Assembly: GCA_949840885.1 (NCBI GenBank)
Contig: CATKYJ010000010.1
Location: forward strand, 1 to 64,000
DNA from: an uncultured Acetatifactor sp.
GTDB lineage: Bacteria > Bacillota > Clostridia > Lachnospirales > Lachnospiraceae
DNA: 64,000 bases
Direction: 5' to 3'
The notes under the pieces were generated by a model, which saw only the letters and a list, made by a program, of their open reading frames with translations, was not told the DNA's origin and ran no database searches. Shown piece by piece: positions 40,955 through 49,307 of this stretch. A program made the translations under genes and the position numbers. The stretch's first letter is position 1. Each line of letters begins with the position of its first letter.

Positions 40955-41596
40955 ATGCAGGAAGTGATCAAAATCTATTCCAAGGCCCACCCGAATATCC
41001 AGTTAAAGGCGATTCCGGGACATTTTGTAACCCCCAACTCCCATGTCAATTATTTTCTGGATATGACAACATTGAAATCCAGGCTTAGCGAGGCATCCAT
41101 GGTAGCGAGGGAACTGGGCAGACAGGTCATGATATCGACTGTAGTGGATACCATTGTGTGCATAGATGGCTGCGAGATTATCGGCGCCTTTCTGGCGGAG
41201 GAGCTGACCAGGGCAGGCATTTATTCCAGAAACGCCCACAAGACCATCTATATCATTACGCCGGAGTATACCACATCGGGACAGATGATGTTCAGGGACA
41301 ACTATCTGCCCATGGTCAAGGATAAGAACGTACTCCTCCTTCTGGCCAGCGCCACCACGGGAAAGACGGTGACGAAAGCCATACATACGCTCAGCTATTA
41401 CGGCGCTTCCATAAGCGGAATCAGCGCGGTGTTCAGCGCCGCCCAAAGCATTGTGGGGATTCCGGTCAACTCCTTGTTCACTACGGCGGATATTCCGGAC
41501 TATATGACATACAGCTCCGAAAAATGTTCCATGTGTGAGGAGAAGAAACCCATTGATGCCTTTGCGAATGCTTTTGGGTATTCCAGGATCAGCTGA
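40955..41596 (+). CDS. phosphoribosyltransferase-like protein (orotate PRTase fold)
   Basis: A 213-residue protein with a type I phosphoribosyltransferase fold. The PRPP-binding loop region is KNVLLLLASATTGKTVTKAI, in which the usual acidic pair before TG is replaced by SA; this may weaken or change catalysis. Earlier, DTIVCIDGCEIIGAFLAEEL fits the strand-helix before the flexible loop. The C-terminus has a C-x-x-C pair in EKCSMCEEKKPID, which may bind zinc. It could be an orotate PRTase relative used in regulation or salvage. ATG at 40955 follows GAGGAGG. It is monocistronic, closed by a hairpin at 41613-41641. Confidence 0.75.
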   Translation: MQEVIKIYSKAHPNIQLKAIPGHFVTPNSHVNYFLDMTTLKSRLSEASMVARELGRQVMISTVVDTIVCIDGCEIIGAFLAEELTRAGIYSRNAHKTIYIITPEYTTSGQMMFRDNYLPMVKDKNVLLLLASATTGKTVTKAIHTLSYYGASISGISAVFSAAQSIVGIPVNSLFTTADIPDYMTYSSEKCSMCEEKKPIDAFANAFGYSRIS

Positions 41597-41611
41597 CGCC
41601 TGGCAGGTAGG

Positions 41612-41642
41612 TGCGGGGGCACAGCGTCCATGCGCCCCCGCG
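41612..41642. terminator. hairpin terminator between convergent genes
   Basis: GCGGGGGC (41613-41620) and GCCCCCGC (41634-41641) form an 8-bp GC stem. Overlapping CCCTGC/GCAGGG inverted repeats follow to about 41680. It lies between the plus-strand phosphoribosyltransferase and the minus-strand ABC operon, so it may act in both directions. Confidence 0.55.
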
Positions 41643-41708
41643 CTTTATATTCCCTGCAAGGCAGGGATTCCCTGCCTCGCAGAGCGGACAGCACGCGGTA
41701 TCGTGCAA

Positions 41709-42902
41709 TCAAAAATCCGCCGCGTCACACTTCCAGGCCTGATAAAGCTGGGCAATGACCTGCTCGATAGGGGGCTTGCGGATTTCGATGTCCAGAATGC
41801 CGTCCGCCTGGGACAGCCGCTCCAGCATTCCCCGGATGGGCAGGCGCGTCAGATCCACCTCAAATTGGAACACGCCGTTCTTTCCCTCAAGAAGCCTGCA
41901 GCCCGCAAGTTCGGGTACTCGTCCGTCTGTGGTGACGGTGAGATGGGTTAGGTTCCCTGCGATATCCCGCAGCCCGTCGAAGCTGCCGTCGTACACAAGC
42001 TTTCCCCGGGAGATCATCAGGATCCGCCTGGCCATCTCCTCCAGGTCGTCCATGTCGTGGCTGGTGACCAAAATGGTCACGCCCTCCTCCCTGTTGAGCC
42101 GTTTCAGAAATTCTATCATCTGGCGCTTTGCCACCACGTCCAGCCCCAGAGTGGGCTCGTCCAGCAAAATCACCTCCGGCGAGTGCAGCAGCATCATACC
42201 TAAATCCGCCCGCATCCGCTGCCCCAGGGACAGCTCTCTGGCAAAGGTGTTGCGAATCTCACCGATATCCAGCAGCTCGGTCACCATTCCTAAGTTCCTC
42301 CGATACACCGCCTCCGGTATGTCCCAAACTACCTTTTTCCACTCGAAGCTCTGTATCACGGGATGATCCCACCAAAGCTCCGTCCGGTTCCCGAACAGGA
42401 CGCCCAGCTTCCGCATTAGCCGTATCCGATCCTTTTCCGGCGACATCCCCAGCACGGATACGCTTCCTGCCGTGGGCTGGAGCATGCCGGCGAGCAGCTT
42501 CATGGTGGTGCTCTTGCCGGCTCCGTTGGGCCCTGCGTAGGCCACGAATTCACCTCTTTTTACCTGGAAAGAGACATCGTCCAGGGCAGTCACTGTCCTT
42601 TTCTCCTGCCCGAAAACCGTCCGGATTCCGCCTTTTCCGAAAATACGCTTCTGCCTGGAGCCGGGCTTTTCCTGCAAAAAACATTCTCCCCCGGAATCTC
42701 TGGAGGCTTTTCCGGAATTCCTGGAAGTTCCATTGGAATCCCTGGAGGCTCCGTCGGAAATTTCTTCCGAAGCGCCCTGCTCCTGTGGGCGCTCCTTTCT
42801 CTGCCATCGTGTGAACGACTTGCTCACGGATGAAACTATGACAGCCATGTCTTTATGAGCGATGGCCGCCGGCACTGTATCTGTTAATCCCTTTTTTGAC
42901 AT
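41709..42902 (-). CDS. ABC-2 type exporter ATP-binding protein
   Basis: A 397-residue ABC ATPase from ATG at 42902, which has AAAGGA upstream and overlaps the preceding permease gene by 50 bases. Walker A is GPNGAGKST, signature LSLGQRMRADL and Walker B VILLDEPTLGLD, followed by TSHDMDDLEEM. Before the ATPase domain lies an unusual low-complexity insert built from three heptads (pattern G-x-S-R-x-S) encoded by a 21-bp tandem repeat at 42693-42755. The C-terminal 80 residues are a beta-rich regulatory domain. With two ABC-2 permeases it forms an exporter; the class resembles DrrA/NatA-type or DUF990-type systems. Substrate unknown. Confidence 0.88.
   Translation of the reverse strand: MSKKGLTDTVPAAIAHKDMAVIVSSVSKSFTRWQRKERPQEQGASEEISDGASRDSNGTSRNSGKASRDSGGECFLQEKPGSRQKRIFGKGGIRTVFGQEKRTVTALDDVSFQVKRGEFVAYAGPNGAGKSTTMKLLAGMLQPTAGSVSVLGMSPEKDRIRLMRKLGVLFGNRTELWWDHPVIQSFEWKKVVWDIPEAVYRRNLGMVTELLDIGEIRNTFARELSLGQRMRADLGMMLLHSPEVILLDEPTLGLDVVAKRQMIEFLKRLNREEGVTILVTSHDMDDLEEMARRILMISRGKLVYDGSFDGLRDIAGNLTHLTVTTDGRVPELAGCRLLEGKNGVFQFEVDLTRLPIRGMLERLSQADGILDIEIRKPPIEQVIAQLYQAWKCDAADF
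42693..42755. repeat. 21-bp tandem repeat, three copies, inside the ABC ATPase gene
   Basis: Copies begin at 42693, 42714 and 42735, each starting GGAAT and ending in a 21-base unit. They encode heptapeptides of the form GASRDSN, GTSRNSG and GKASRDS in the linker before the ATPase domain. Being a multiple of three, copy number could change without breaking the frame. Confidence 0.8.
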
Positions 42903-43884
42903 AATATCGAAATCCTTTCCTGAAAAAATATGCTGCAATGAGCGATAAAAACAGCGCGAATACCGCCGGGTAAAAGTTTTGTAAAGTAGTAGTTTTCCCC
43001 AATAAAATCATGGAGGGGAACCATGCCAGCAGGCCTGCCGGAAATATGGTCAGCAGCGGGCAACGGATGTAGGGCGGCATGCCGGACAGAGGAAACGATT
43101 TGGCATGATCGCAGCTGTAGACCACAGTGCTGGCAATCTCCTCGCACTGTATTGGCGCGTAAAAAGCAAGGCTGGAAAACAGGTACGAGGCCGCCGTCAC
43201 AATGGCCATGCTGACAATCAGCTGAAAGAGAAGCATCCCCGGCCACCACCAGGGCAGGGCGGCTTCCATGTGGCAGATGGCCATTGCAAGCATTGCGATT
43301 CCCGAAATCAGGCTGCTGGAGCCGGTGAAAGGGAAGATTCCCACAGTCAGCTGCACCGCATAGGGCAGGGGCATGATGAACATGTGCTCCCACTGGCCTC
43401 TGCCGATGATCCTGCTGGGAAACAATGCGTTGCAGCCGCCCATCATATTCAGAAATCCCATGACGATATTTCCGTAGGCAAGCATGAACAGAACCTCGAA
43501 CCGGTCCATACCGCCGATGCCGCCGAACTTCCATGCCAGCAGGAAAATGCCGGAGATGGTGGAGATGTTGGAGACGATGTCGGCCGTCAGGACAATGGCC
43601 ATGAACTTTGCGTCCCTTGTCAGGGAGGCCAGGTCCATCCGGGCGTATATGCCAAGCAGCCGGAAGTATCGTCTGATGCCAGAGGCTTTCTTTTTCTGCC
43701 TGGAATGTTTCTTTCTCAGGCATGACTGCGTTTTTTGAAAAACTTTATCATTGTCAACAGCGTATTCTTCCTGGAAAGCTTCATATCCTGCAGGTACGCT
43801 TTTTTCGGCGGAAGCCGTTTCTTTTACATGTGCGCTTTTTAACCGAACGGATTCCTGAAAGTTTTGCTCCTTTGTTTTATCCAC
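42853..43884 (-). CDS. ABC-2 type transporter permease (DUF990-like)
   Basis: A 343-residue membrane protein with a long charged N-terminus (about residues 1-70, rich in Lys, for example SRQKKKASGIRRYFRLLGIY), then six predicted helices: FMAIVLTADIVSNISTISGI, the MLAYGNIVMGFLNMMGG segment, LISGIAMLAMAICHM and others. ABC-2 permeases of this set pump lipids, antibiotics or peptides outward. The start at 43884 overlaps the end of the upstream permease by 8 bases. The Lys-rich head is longer than normal and could be cytoplasmic and regulatory, or the true start may be further in. Confidence 0.78.
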   Translation of the reverse strand: MDKTKEQNFQESVRLKSAHVKETASAEKSVPAGYEAFQEEYAVDNDKVFQKTQSCLRKKHSRQKKKASGIRRYFRLLGIYARMDLASLTRDAKFMAIVLTADIVSNISTISGIFLLAWKFGGIGGMDRFEVLFMLAYGNIVMGFLNMMGGCNALFPSRIIGRGQWEHMFIMPLPYAVQLTVGIFPFTGSSSLISGIAMLAMAICHMEAALPWWWPGMLLFQLIVSMAIVTAASYLFSSLAFYAPIQCEEIASTVVYSCDHAKSFPLSGMPPYIRCPLLTIFPAGLLAWFPSMILLGKTTTLQNFYPAVFALFLSLIAAYFFRKGFRYYVKKGINRYSAGGHRS

Positions 43885-44647
43885 CGAAACTCACCATCCT
43901 CTCTCTGGACTTTTGAAACCAAACAGCCGCAAAAGTCCACACCGCCACATTCCAGAATAATTGCACCGGAATCACCTCAGCGGCACTTGCGCTCCCTACG
44001 TACACTGACAGGAAAGCGCCGCCCATGCTGCCAAAGGGCTGATACTGCATCCATCTGTCCATGCCAAAGGGCAGTATCCGGAAAGGTATCACTGTACCTG
44101 AAAAAAAGGATACCACCGCACTCCTGATCAGATAGGTAGGCCAGGAGACATTGCGCAGCCTGATGGTGATGCAGCAGAAGAAAATTTCAAAGGCGAATCC
44201 AAGGGACGCGCATAAGACCAGGGACGGAACCGCCCACAGAGTCTGGGGCAGGACCCGGATTCCCAAAAGCGGCGCAGCCAGGAACATGGGCAGCGAGAAC
44301 AGGAACAGCTGCGGCATCCATTCCCCCACAGTCCTGGATATTATCTGTGCGAACACAGGCATGGGACGGGTGAACATCTCCATGCTCCTGGCATCGTAAT
44401 CCCAGGCGGACAGAAATGTACTGACTACAGTCAGATCTGCAAACAGCGCATTCACATAGGTATAGCTCAAAAGCTGTGAAACCGACATCTCCACTTCGTA
44501 TCCGCCCTCAGCCAGTGTCCTCCAGATGAACAGCAGCGGTACCAGATATACCACTTTCATGACAATATCCGGAACCAGGTAAAGCACGCCGCCGCCCGTC
44601 TTAGTCTGCATGGCAATCCGGGCAGTGGCTCCAAATTTACGAATCAT
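43877..44647 (-). CDS. ABC-2 type transporter permease
   Basis: A 256-residue membrane protein with six helices (IVMKVVYLVPLLFIWRTLAEG, AQIISRTVGEWMPQLFLFSL, FAFEIFFCCITI and others). It is the first gene of the three-gene exporter operon on the minus strand. ATG at 44647 is preferred because AGAGG lies about 7 bases upstream; longer starts to 44695 add residues with no membrane or family features. Heterodimer partner of the 42853 product. Confidence 0.82.
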   Translation of the reverse strand: MIRKFGATARIAMQTKTGGGVLYLVPDIVMKVVYLVPLLFIWRTLAEGGYEVEMSVSQLLSYTYVNALFADLTVVSTFLSAWDYDARSMEMFTRPMPVFAQIISRTVGEWMPQLFLFSLPMFLAAPLLGIRVLPQTLWAVPSLVLCASLGFAFEIFFCCITIRLRNVSWPTYLIRSAVVSFFSGTVIPFRILPFGMDRWMQYQPFGSMGGAFLSVYVGSASAAEVIPVQLFWNVAVWTFAAVWFQKSRERMVSFGG

Positions 44648-44938
44648 TTCATTCCTCTCTTTCCGGTGCATCCGCGGCATCTGAACCGAATTCAAACCTT
44701 GGCACTTTGGGACTTGCCTCAGGCCTCATCCACCCGCGCGTCTGCGGACAGGTCTGTTTGTATCCACAGCCAGGCTGTCTTCATCCGTTTTGCACCTGCC
44801 ATCGATAGATATCCTCTATTTTTGCACACAGAAACACCCTGCACAGACTGTTTTGTCCGCACAGGGCGCTCATTTTCCATCTGAAACCTATCATAGGACT
44901 TCAACTGCGGCTTCGGAATTCCTCCTGCCGCAAAACCG
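44648..44938. other. intergenic region before the ABC-2 operon
   Basis: I see no gene here that I can support and no strong terminator. The promoter for the minus-strand ABC-2 operon presumably lies in this stretch, but no clear consensus pair was found. Confidence 0.3.
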
Positions 44939-45103
44939 TCATCCCGCCGATGATCCTGTTACATGGTGAGCAGTGCACAAAACAATCCGTTTCCCCAAAA
45001 GGGCATAGTTGTCCCCTGAAGCTGCCATTCTGTAACCGAATGCGCGCACTACATCGCTGCCCGGAAATAATTCCCGCTCCATCAGAACTTCGTATCGCTT
45101 CAT
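44939..45103 (-). CDS. small hypothetical protein
   Basis: A 54-residue reading frame starting MKRYEVLMERELFPGSDVVR, with GGCGGTGA 6 bases before the ATG. Codon use looks ordinary, but no family is recognised and no neighbour explains it. It could also be a chance frame. Upstream lie two imperfect 39-bp repeats (45136-45213). Confidence 0.3.
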   Translation of the reverse strand: MKRYEVLMERELFPGSDVVRAFGYRMAASGDNYALLGKRIVLCTAHHVTGSSAG

Positions 45104-45135
45104 GCATGTCACCGCCTTTCCTGTCAAAATCACAT

Positions 45136-45213
45136 CATAGAATCCAAAGGAGGATTCTGTGATCAAAAGACTATCATAAAATCCAAGAGAGGATTTATTA
45201 TCGAAATACGATT
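45136..45213. repeat. two imperfect 39-bp direct repeats
   Basis: Copies begin at 45136 and 45175. Shared core is CATA-AATCCAA followed by AGGATT. Each copy contains an AATCC/GGATT inverted pair able to form a short hairpin. On the minus strand both copies read as GFYD in one frame, so an ancient coding origin is possible. Confidence 0.5.
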
Positions 45214-45303
45214 ATACGCCTCTCTGTCAAAGATTGCAATCATTTTTTGATGCCGGTCTGGCAATTCAGCTCAATAGCCCAATTCAGCCTAGGGCAATCC
45301 GGC

Positions 45304-45498
45304 CTAGCAATCGTAAATCCTTTCCAATTTCCTGGTTAATTCTTGGACCTGTCCCGCTATTTCATCCGTAGTGGGGAGCTCATTTTTCGTAGTGCGGTTA
45401 AAATTATTCGGATTGGACAAAAGGCTTCCCAACGAAGTTAAATAGGCGCAATATAGTTCGACTGCCAGTTCTTTGTCGCTTTTTGTTTGTTTCATCAC
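45304..45498 (-). CDS. small hypothetical protein, helical
   Basis: A 64-residue protein beginning MMKQTKSDKELAVELYCAYL with a helical C-terminus (AGQVQELTRKLERIYDC). The upstream AAAGGGAAA may serve as ribosome site; the start may be GTG at 45498 or ATG at 45495. No known domain. It sits between the small reading frame at 44939 and the membrane protein gene at 45543, both on the same strand. Plausible real gene because the sequence is soluble, balanced in composition and free of shadows from another gene. Confidence 0.5.
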   Translation of the reverse strand: MMKQTKSDKELAVELYCAYLTSLGSLLSNPNNFNRTTKNELPTTDEIAGQVQELTRKLERIYDC

Positions 45499-45542
45499 TT
45501 AAAGTTTCCCTTTCCGTATTTAGCGGATTCCACTATTCCAGT

Positions 45543-46019
45543 CTACTTCAAAGGCTTCGCTCCGGCCTTTTCCTGAGCGGCTTCCAGGGCCCGGCGGAAA
45601 CGGCTCTTCTTCTTGGCGGGCTGGACTTCGATCTTGCCGTGGAGCCCCTTGACGCTTAGTACATAGATACCGCTGACCACTGCCTTGACTTCTTTTTTTA
45701 CGGGTACGGTATCGAAAATTTTCTCATCGCAGATTAAGGACATGATCTGAGGGCCGACTTTTACTTTCACGATGGGGAGCTTGGAGCGCCGCATGAGCTT
45801 GGGCGTCTGATCCAGCACCATCTGGGGCAGCCCCGCATCCTTGAGCCGCATTCGTTTCTTGTCAATGATCAGCATAGAGACGGTCTGCTTGTTGGCTTCC
45901 AGCATCTCCTGCTGCTGGGCCTGCTTTTTTTGGGCCTTTTTCCCCAGGAAATACAATACGGCAATCAGCGCGATGAGCACCACTGCCACTACGATCAGTA
46001 CAATTACCCATGTGTCCAT
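45543..46019 (-). CDS. hypothetical membrane-anchored protein
   Basis: A 158-residue protein with one N-terminal membrane helix (WVIVLIVVAVVLIALIAVLYFL), a Lys/Gln-rich stretch (KKAQKKQAQQQEMLEANKQ) and a conserved-looking cytoplasmic domain containing VSMLIIDKKRMRLKDAGLPQ. The C-terminus is basic. No established function. The gene is divergent from asnS, whose start is 207 bases away. Confidence 0.7.
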   Translation of the reverse strand: MDTWVIVLIVVAVVLIALIAVLYFLGKKAQKKQAQQQEMLEANKQTVSMLIIDKKRMRLKDAGLPQMVLDQTPKLMRRSKLPIVKVKVGPQIMSLICDEKIFDTVPVKKEVKAVVSGIYVLSVKGLHGKIEVQPAKKKSRFRRALEAAQEKAGAKPLK

Positions 46020-46225
46020 AATATGATAAGCCTCCTTGAGTATGTTTCGCCTGACGGCCCGATTATTACTATTTTAGCACAGATCGATATGGATAAGCAA
46101 CAAAAATTAAAGTGAAAATGCTTTTAATAAGGGAAAGAATGTGGTATGATAATCTACAACCGTAAATCCGGGGAATGAGAGCAAAAGCAGCGCGCGGACA
46201 ACGGGCGCGCGGAAATGAGGAAATT

Positions 46226-47617
46226 ATGGAATTGACAGACATCAGAGACCTTTACCGCAGACGCGGGGAGTACATTGGAAAAGAGGTGACCATCGGCGGG
46301 TGGGTGAGAAGCAACCGGGACTCCAAGAATTTCGGATTCCTGATCATAAATGACGGAACTTTCTTTGAGCCGCTGCAGGTGGTATACGGGGACGCCCTGC
46401 CGAATTTTGCCGAACTGTGCCGGATCAACGTGGGGGCGGCCCTGATCGTAAAGGGCACCATCGTAGAGACACCGGGCGCAAAGCAGCCCTTTGAGATGCA
46501 GGCCGCCGAGGCCGTGGTGGAGGGACCCTCCGGGGCGGACTATCCCCTGCAGAAGAAGCGCCATACCTTTGAGTATCTGCGCACCATATCCCACCTGCGT
46601 CCCAGGACCAACACGTTCCAGGCGGTATTCCGGGTGCGCTCCCTCATCGCCTACGCCATCCACAGCTTCTTTATGGAGAGGGGATTTGTGTATGTGCACA
46701 CGCCCCTGATCACAGGCAGCGACTGCGAGGGCGCCGGCGAAATGTTCCAGGTGACCACCATGGACTTGAACGATATTCCGAAGACTGCGGATGGCAGGGT
46801 GGATTTCTCCCAGGACTTCTTCGGCAAGCCCACCAATCTCACGGTCAGCGGCCAGCTTAACGGTGAGACGTTTGCGCTTGCGTTCAAGAACATATATACT
46901 TTCGGTCCTACGTTCCGGGCGGAAAATTCCAACACCACCCGCCATGCGGCGGAGTTTTGGATGATCGAGCCGGAGATGGCTTTCGCGGATCTGAAAGACG
47001 ATATGATGCTGGCGGAGGGGATGCTGAAGTACATTATCCGCTATGTGCTGGAGAACGCCCCGGAGGAGATGGCTTTCTTTAACCAATTCGTGGACAAGGG
47101 GCTTTTGGAGCGCCTGGAGCATGTGGCGAATTCCGACTTTGCCCATGTGACCTATACGGAGGCCATTGAAATCCTGGAGAAGCATAACGACAACTTTGAC
47201 TACAAGGTAAGCTGGGGCTGCGATCTGCAGACCGAGCATGAGCGGTATCTCACGGAGGAGGTATTTAAGCGCCCTGTGTTCGTCACGGACTATCCCAAGG
47301 AGATCAAGGCTTTCTATATGAAGCTAAACGAGGACGGTAAGACAGTGGCGGCCATGGACTGCCTGGTGCCCGGCATCGGGGAGATCATCGGCGGCAGCCA
47401 GCGTGAGGACAAGCTGGAGCTTCTGGAGAAGCGGATGGAGGAGCTGGGGCTTCGCAAGGAGGATTACGACTTCTACCTGGATCTGCGCAAGTACGGTTCC
47501 GTGCGCCACGCGGGCTTCGGGCTGGGATTTGAGCGCTGCGTTATGTACCTGACCGGCATGGGGAATATCCGGGACGTGGTGCCTTTCCCCAGAACAGTGA
47601 AGAACTGCGATTTATAA
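46226..47617 (+). CDS. asnS: asparaginyl-tRNA synthetase
   Basis: A 463-residue class IIb aminoacyl-tRNA synthetase, the usual length for AsnRS. The N-terminal OB-fold anticodon-binding domain begins [19 protein letters not shown]. Motif 1 is in [23 protein letters not shown], motif 2 near [23 protein letters not shown], and motif 3 is [15 protein letters not shown]. The Asn-type residues replace the Asp-specific ones of AspRS. It charges tRNA-Asn for protein synthesis in the cytoplasm. ATG at 46226 is preceded by GAGG; in-frame starts further up lack a site and would add a basic tail. No T-box leader could be recognised upstream. Confidence 0.97.
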   Translation: MELTDIRDLYRRRGEYIGKEVTIGGWVRSNRDSKNFGFLIINDGTFFEPLQVVYGDALPNFAELCRINVGAALIVKGTIVETPGAKQPFEMQAAEAVVEGPSGADYPLQKKRHTFEYLRTISHLRPRTNTFQAVFRVRSLIAYAIHSFFMERGFVYVHTPLITGSDCEGAGEMFQVTTMDLNDIPKTADGRVDFSQDFFGKPTNLTVSGQLNGETFALAFKNIYTFGPTFRAENSNTTRHAAEFWMIEPEMAFADLKDDMMLAEGMLKYIIRYVLENAPEEMAFFNQFVDKGLLERLEHVANSDFAHVTYTEAIEILEKHNDNFDYKVSWGCDLQTEHERYLTEEVFKRPVFVTDYPKEIKAFYMKLNEDGKTVAAMDCLVPGIGEIIGGSQREDKLELLEKRMEELGLRKEDYDFYLDLRKYGSVRHAGFGLGFERCVMYLTGMGNIRDVVPFPRTVKNCDL

Positions 47618-47789
47618 TATCTTAAGGTTTTGAAGGGTGAAAATCCTTGCGAAGTATGATAAAATGACTATGCATGACGCGGACCAGTGGCCATCTTTGC
47701 CTGCGGCCTGTGTAAATGTATGATAGTGGCACAAAACCTTTTGATTCCTATGTGCGCGGATGCGCACGAAAGTATGGTGTACTATATTC

Positions 47790-49112
47790 ATGAGAAAAAA
47801 ACACAAGAAAATCCTTAACTTCATATTGATAGGCGGTCTTACCGCCGCCTTGTTTCAGGGAGATATTTGCCGCCCCCTGACTGCAGAGGCTACCACCATA
47901 GACGAGGTGCAGGGGCAGATCGGCCAGCACACCAATGAGCTGAACAATGCCAATAACAAAATTGATCTGCTGGTCACGGAGCAGGAGCTTTTGCAGGAGC
48001 AGATAGACGACTTCAACGCGGAACTGGGCAACACCATGGCAAGCATAGAGGCCATGGAGCAGCAGCTTGCGCAAAAGGAAGCGGAGCTGACTGCCAAGGA
48101 GGGCGAGATCGCCCAAAAAGAGGAGGAGATCGCCCAAAAGGAGAGCCAGATCCGGCAGACAGAGGCAGAGTACGAAGCAGCCGTAGTCAGGGAGGAAGCC
48201 CAGCGGGAGAACATGGCTGTCTGTACCCGGATGATGTACGAGATGGGGGAGAAATCCTATCTGGATGCCCTGCTGGAGGGAAAGGGCCTTGCGGATATCT
48301 TAAACCGGATGGACAGGGCGGAAAAGGTATATGAGTACGAGAACAGGGTGCTGACCGACTATATCACCACAAAGAACCAGGTTCATGATCTGTGGGATCT
48401 GCTGGTGGAGCAGAAAGAGGGGCTGGAGAATGACAGGGCCGTGCTGGAGACGGACAGGATGCAGCTGGCCTCGGACAGACAGCAGCTCATGGAGGATAAG
48501 ACACAGCTGGATCAGCAGAAATCTTATCTGGACGGTATGCTGGCGCAGAAGAGGCGGGAATCCGCCAACTTCGATGAGGAGATTAAGCAGGCGAAAGCCG
48601 CAGCAGCCGCGGCAGCACAGCGCCTGAAACAGGATCAGGACCGGCTCAGGCAGCTTCAGACAGCCGCAAGCGGAGGAACCGGAGGCGGGACCACTCCGGC
48701 AGGTGCTTCCAACAATACAGACTATACCGCTACCATCAATGGCGCGGCGGGCAGCGATCTGGGCAAGCAGATCGCCAACTACGCCTGCCAGTTCGTGGGA
48801 AATCCCTATGTGATGGGCGGCACCAGCCTGACCGGCGGGGCGGACTGCTCCGGCTTTGTCTACCGGGTGTACGCCGACTTCGGCTATCAGCTTCCCAGAA
48901 CCTCTTATCAGCAGGAGAACGCGGGCAGAGGAGTGAGCTATGCCGAGGCCCAGCCGGGGGATTTGATCTGCTATGGCAACCATGTGGGCATGTATATCGG
49001 AAGCGGGATGATCGTCCATGCCAGCAACAGCAATCCTTATCCCGTGGGAGGCATCAAAATCGGCAATGCCCAGTACAGGCCCATCGTGGCAGTGCGCAGA
49101 ATCGTGAACTAA
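47790..49112 (+). CDS. NlpC/P60 peptidoglycan hydrolase with coiled-coil domain
   Basis: A 440-residue secreted protein. Signal peptide (FILIGGLTAALFQGDI) is followed by a long coiled coil (about residues 30-290, with EIAQKEEEIAQKESQIRQTE repeats), a Gly/Thr linker, then an NlpC/P60 domain. Catalytic Cys is in GGADCSGFVYRVY and His in GNHVGMYIGSGMIVHASN. Such CwlO/PcsB-like proteins cut peptide cross-links in the cell wall and are switched on through the coiled coil, often by FtsEX. Start 47790 is preferred over 47760 because the signal peptide begins there; the ribosome site is weak. It follows asnS after 170 bases. Confidence 0.92.
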   Translation: MRKKHKKILNFILIGGLTAALFQGDICRPLTAEATTIDEVQGQIGQHTNELNNANNKIDLLVTEQELLQEQIDDFNAELGNTMASIEAMEQQLAQKEAELTAKEGEIAQKEEEIAQKESQIRQTEAEYEAAVVREEAQRENMAVCTRMMYEMGEKSYLDALLEGKGLADILNRMDRAEKVYEYENRVLTDYITTKNQVHDLWDLLVEQKEGLENDRAVLETDRMQLASDRQQLMEDKTQLDQQKSYLDGMLAQKRRESANFDEEIKQAKAAAAAAAQRLKQDQDRLRQLQTAASGGTGGGTTPAGASNNTDYTATINGAAGSDLGKQIANYACQFVGNPYVMGGTSLTGGADCSGFVYRVYADFGYQLPRTSYQQENAGRGVSYAEAQPGDLICYGNHVGMYIGSGMIVHASNSNPYPVGGIKIGNAQYRPIVAVRRIVN

Positions 49113-49182
49113 GGCCGGATGCCCGGATGGATGAATGAAAGAAAAAGAATGGGAAAAAAATAATGGAAGAAAAATGATTGCC

Positions 49183-49210
49183 GCAGGAGGGAGGTAAAAT
49201 CCCCTCCTGC
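49183..49210 (+). terminator. hairpin after the NlpC/P60 gene
   Basis: GCAGGAGG (49183-49190) and CCTCCTGC (49203-49210) form an 8-bp stem with a loop of 12. No T-tract follows, so termination may be weak or factor-assisted. Confidence 0.4.
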
Positions 49211-49307
49211 TCAAGCGTTCAGGCATAAGGACAGCCGGATGACTTTATGCATTACAAGGGAATGAATAAAACAATTCCTAAGACAGATGAAACGAGGTTT
49301 GAGAGCC

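Noticed and set aside
46020..46225. Possible T-box leader before asnS
   Set aside because: No T-box sequence, specifier loop or antiterminator/terminator pair recognised in about 200 bases.
47618..47789. Possible c-di-AMP (ydaO-type) riboswitch before the NlpC/P60 gene, and the same idea before trkA
   Set aside because: Such riboswitches often control these gene types, but the leaders here are short and I could not match the conserved core in either.
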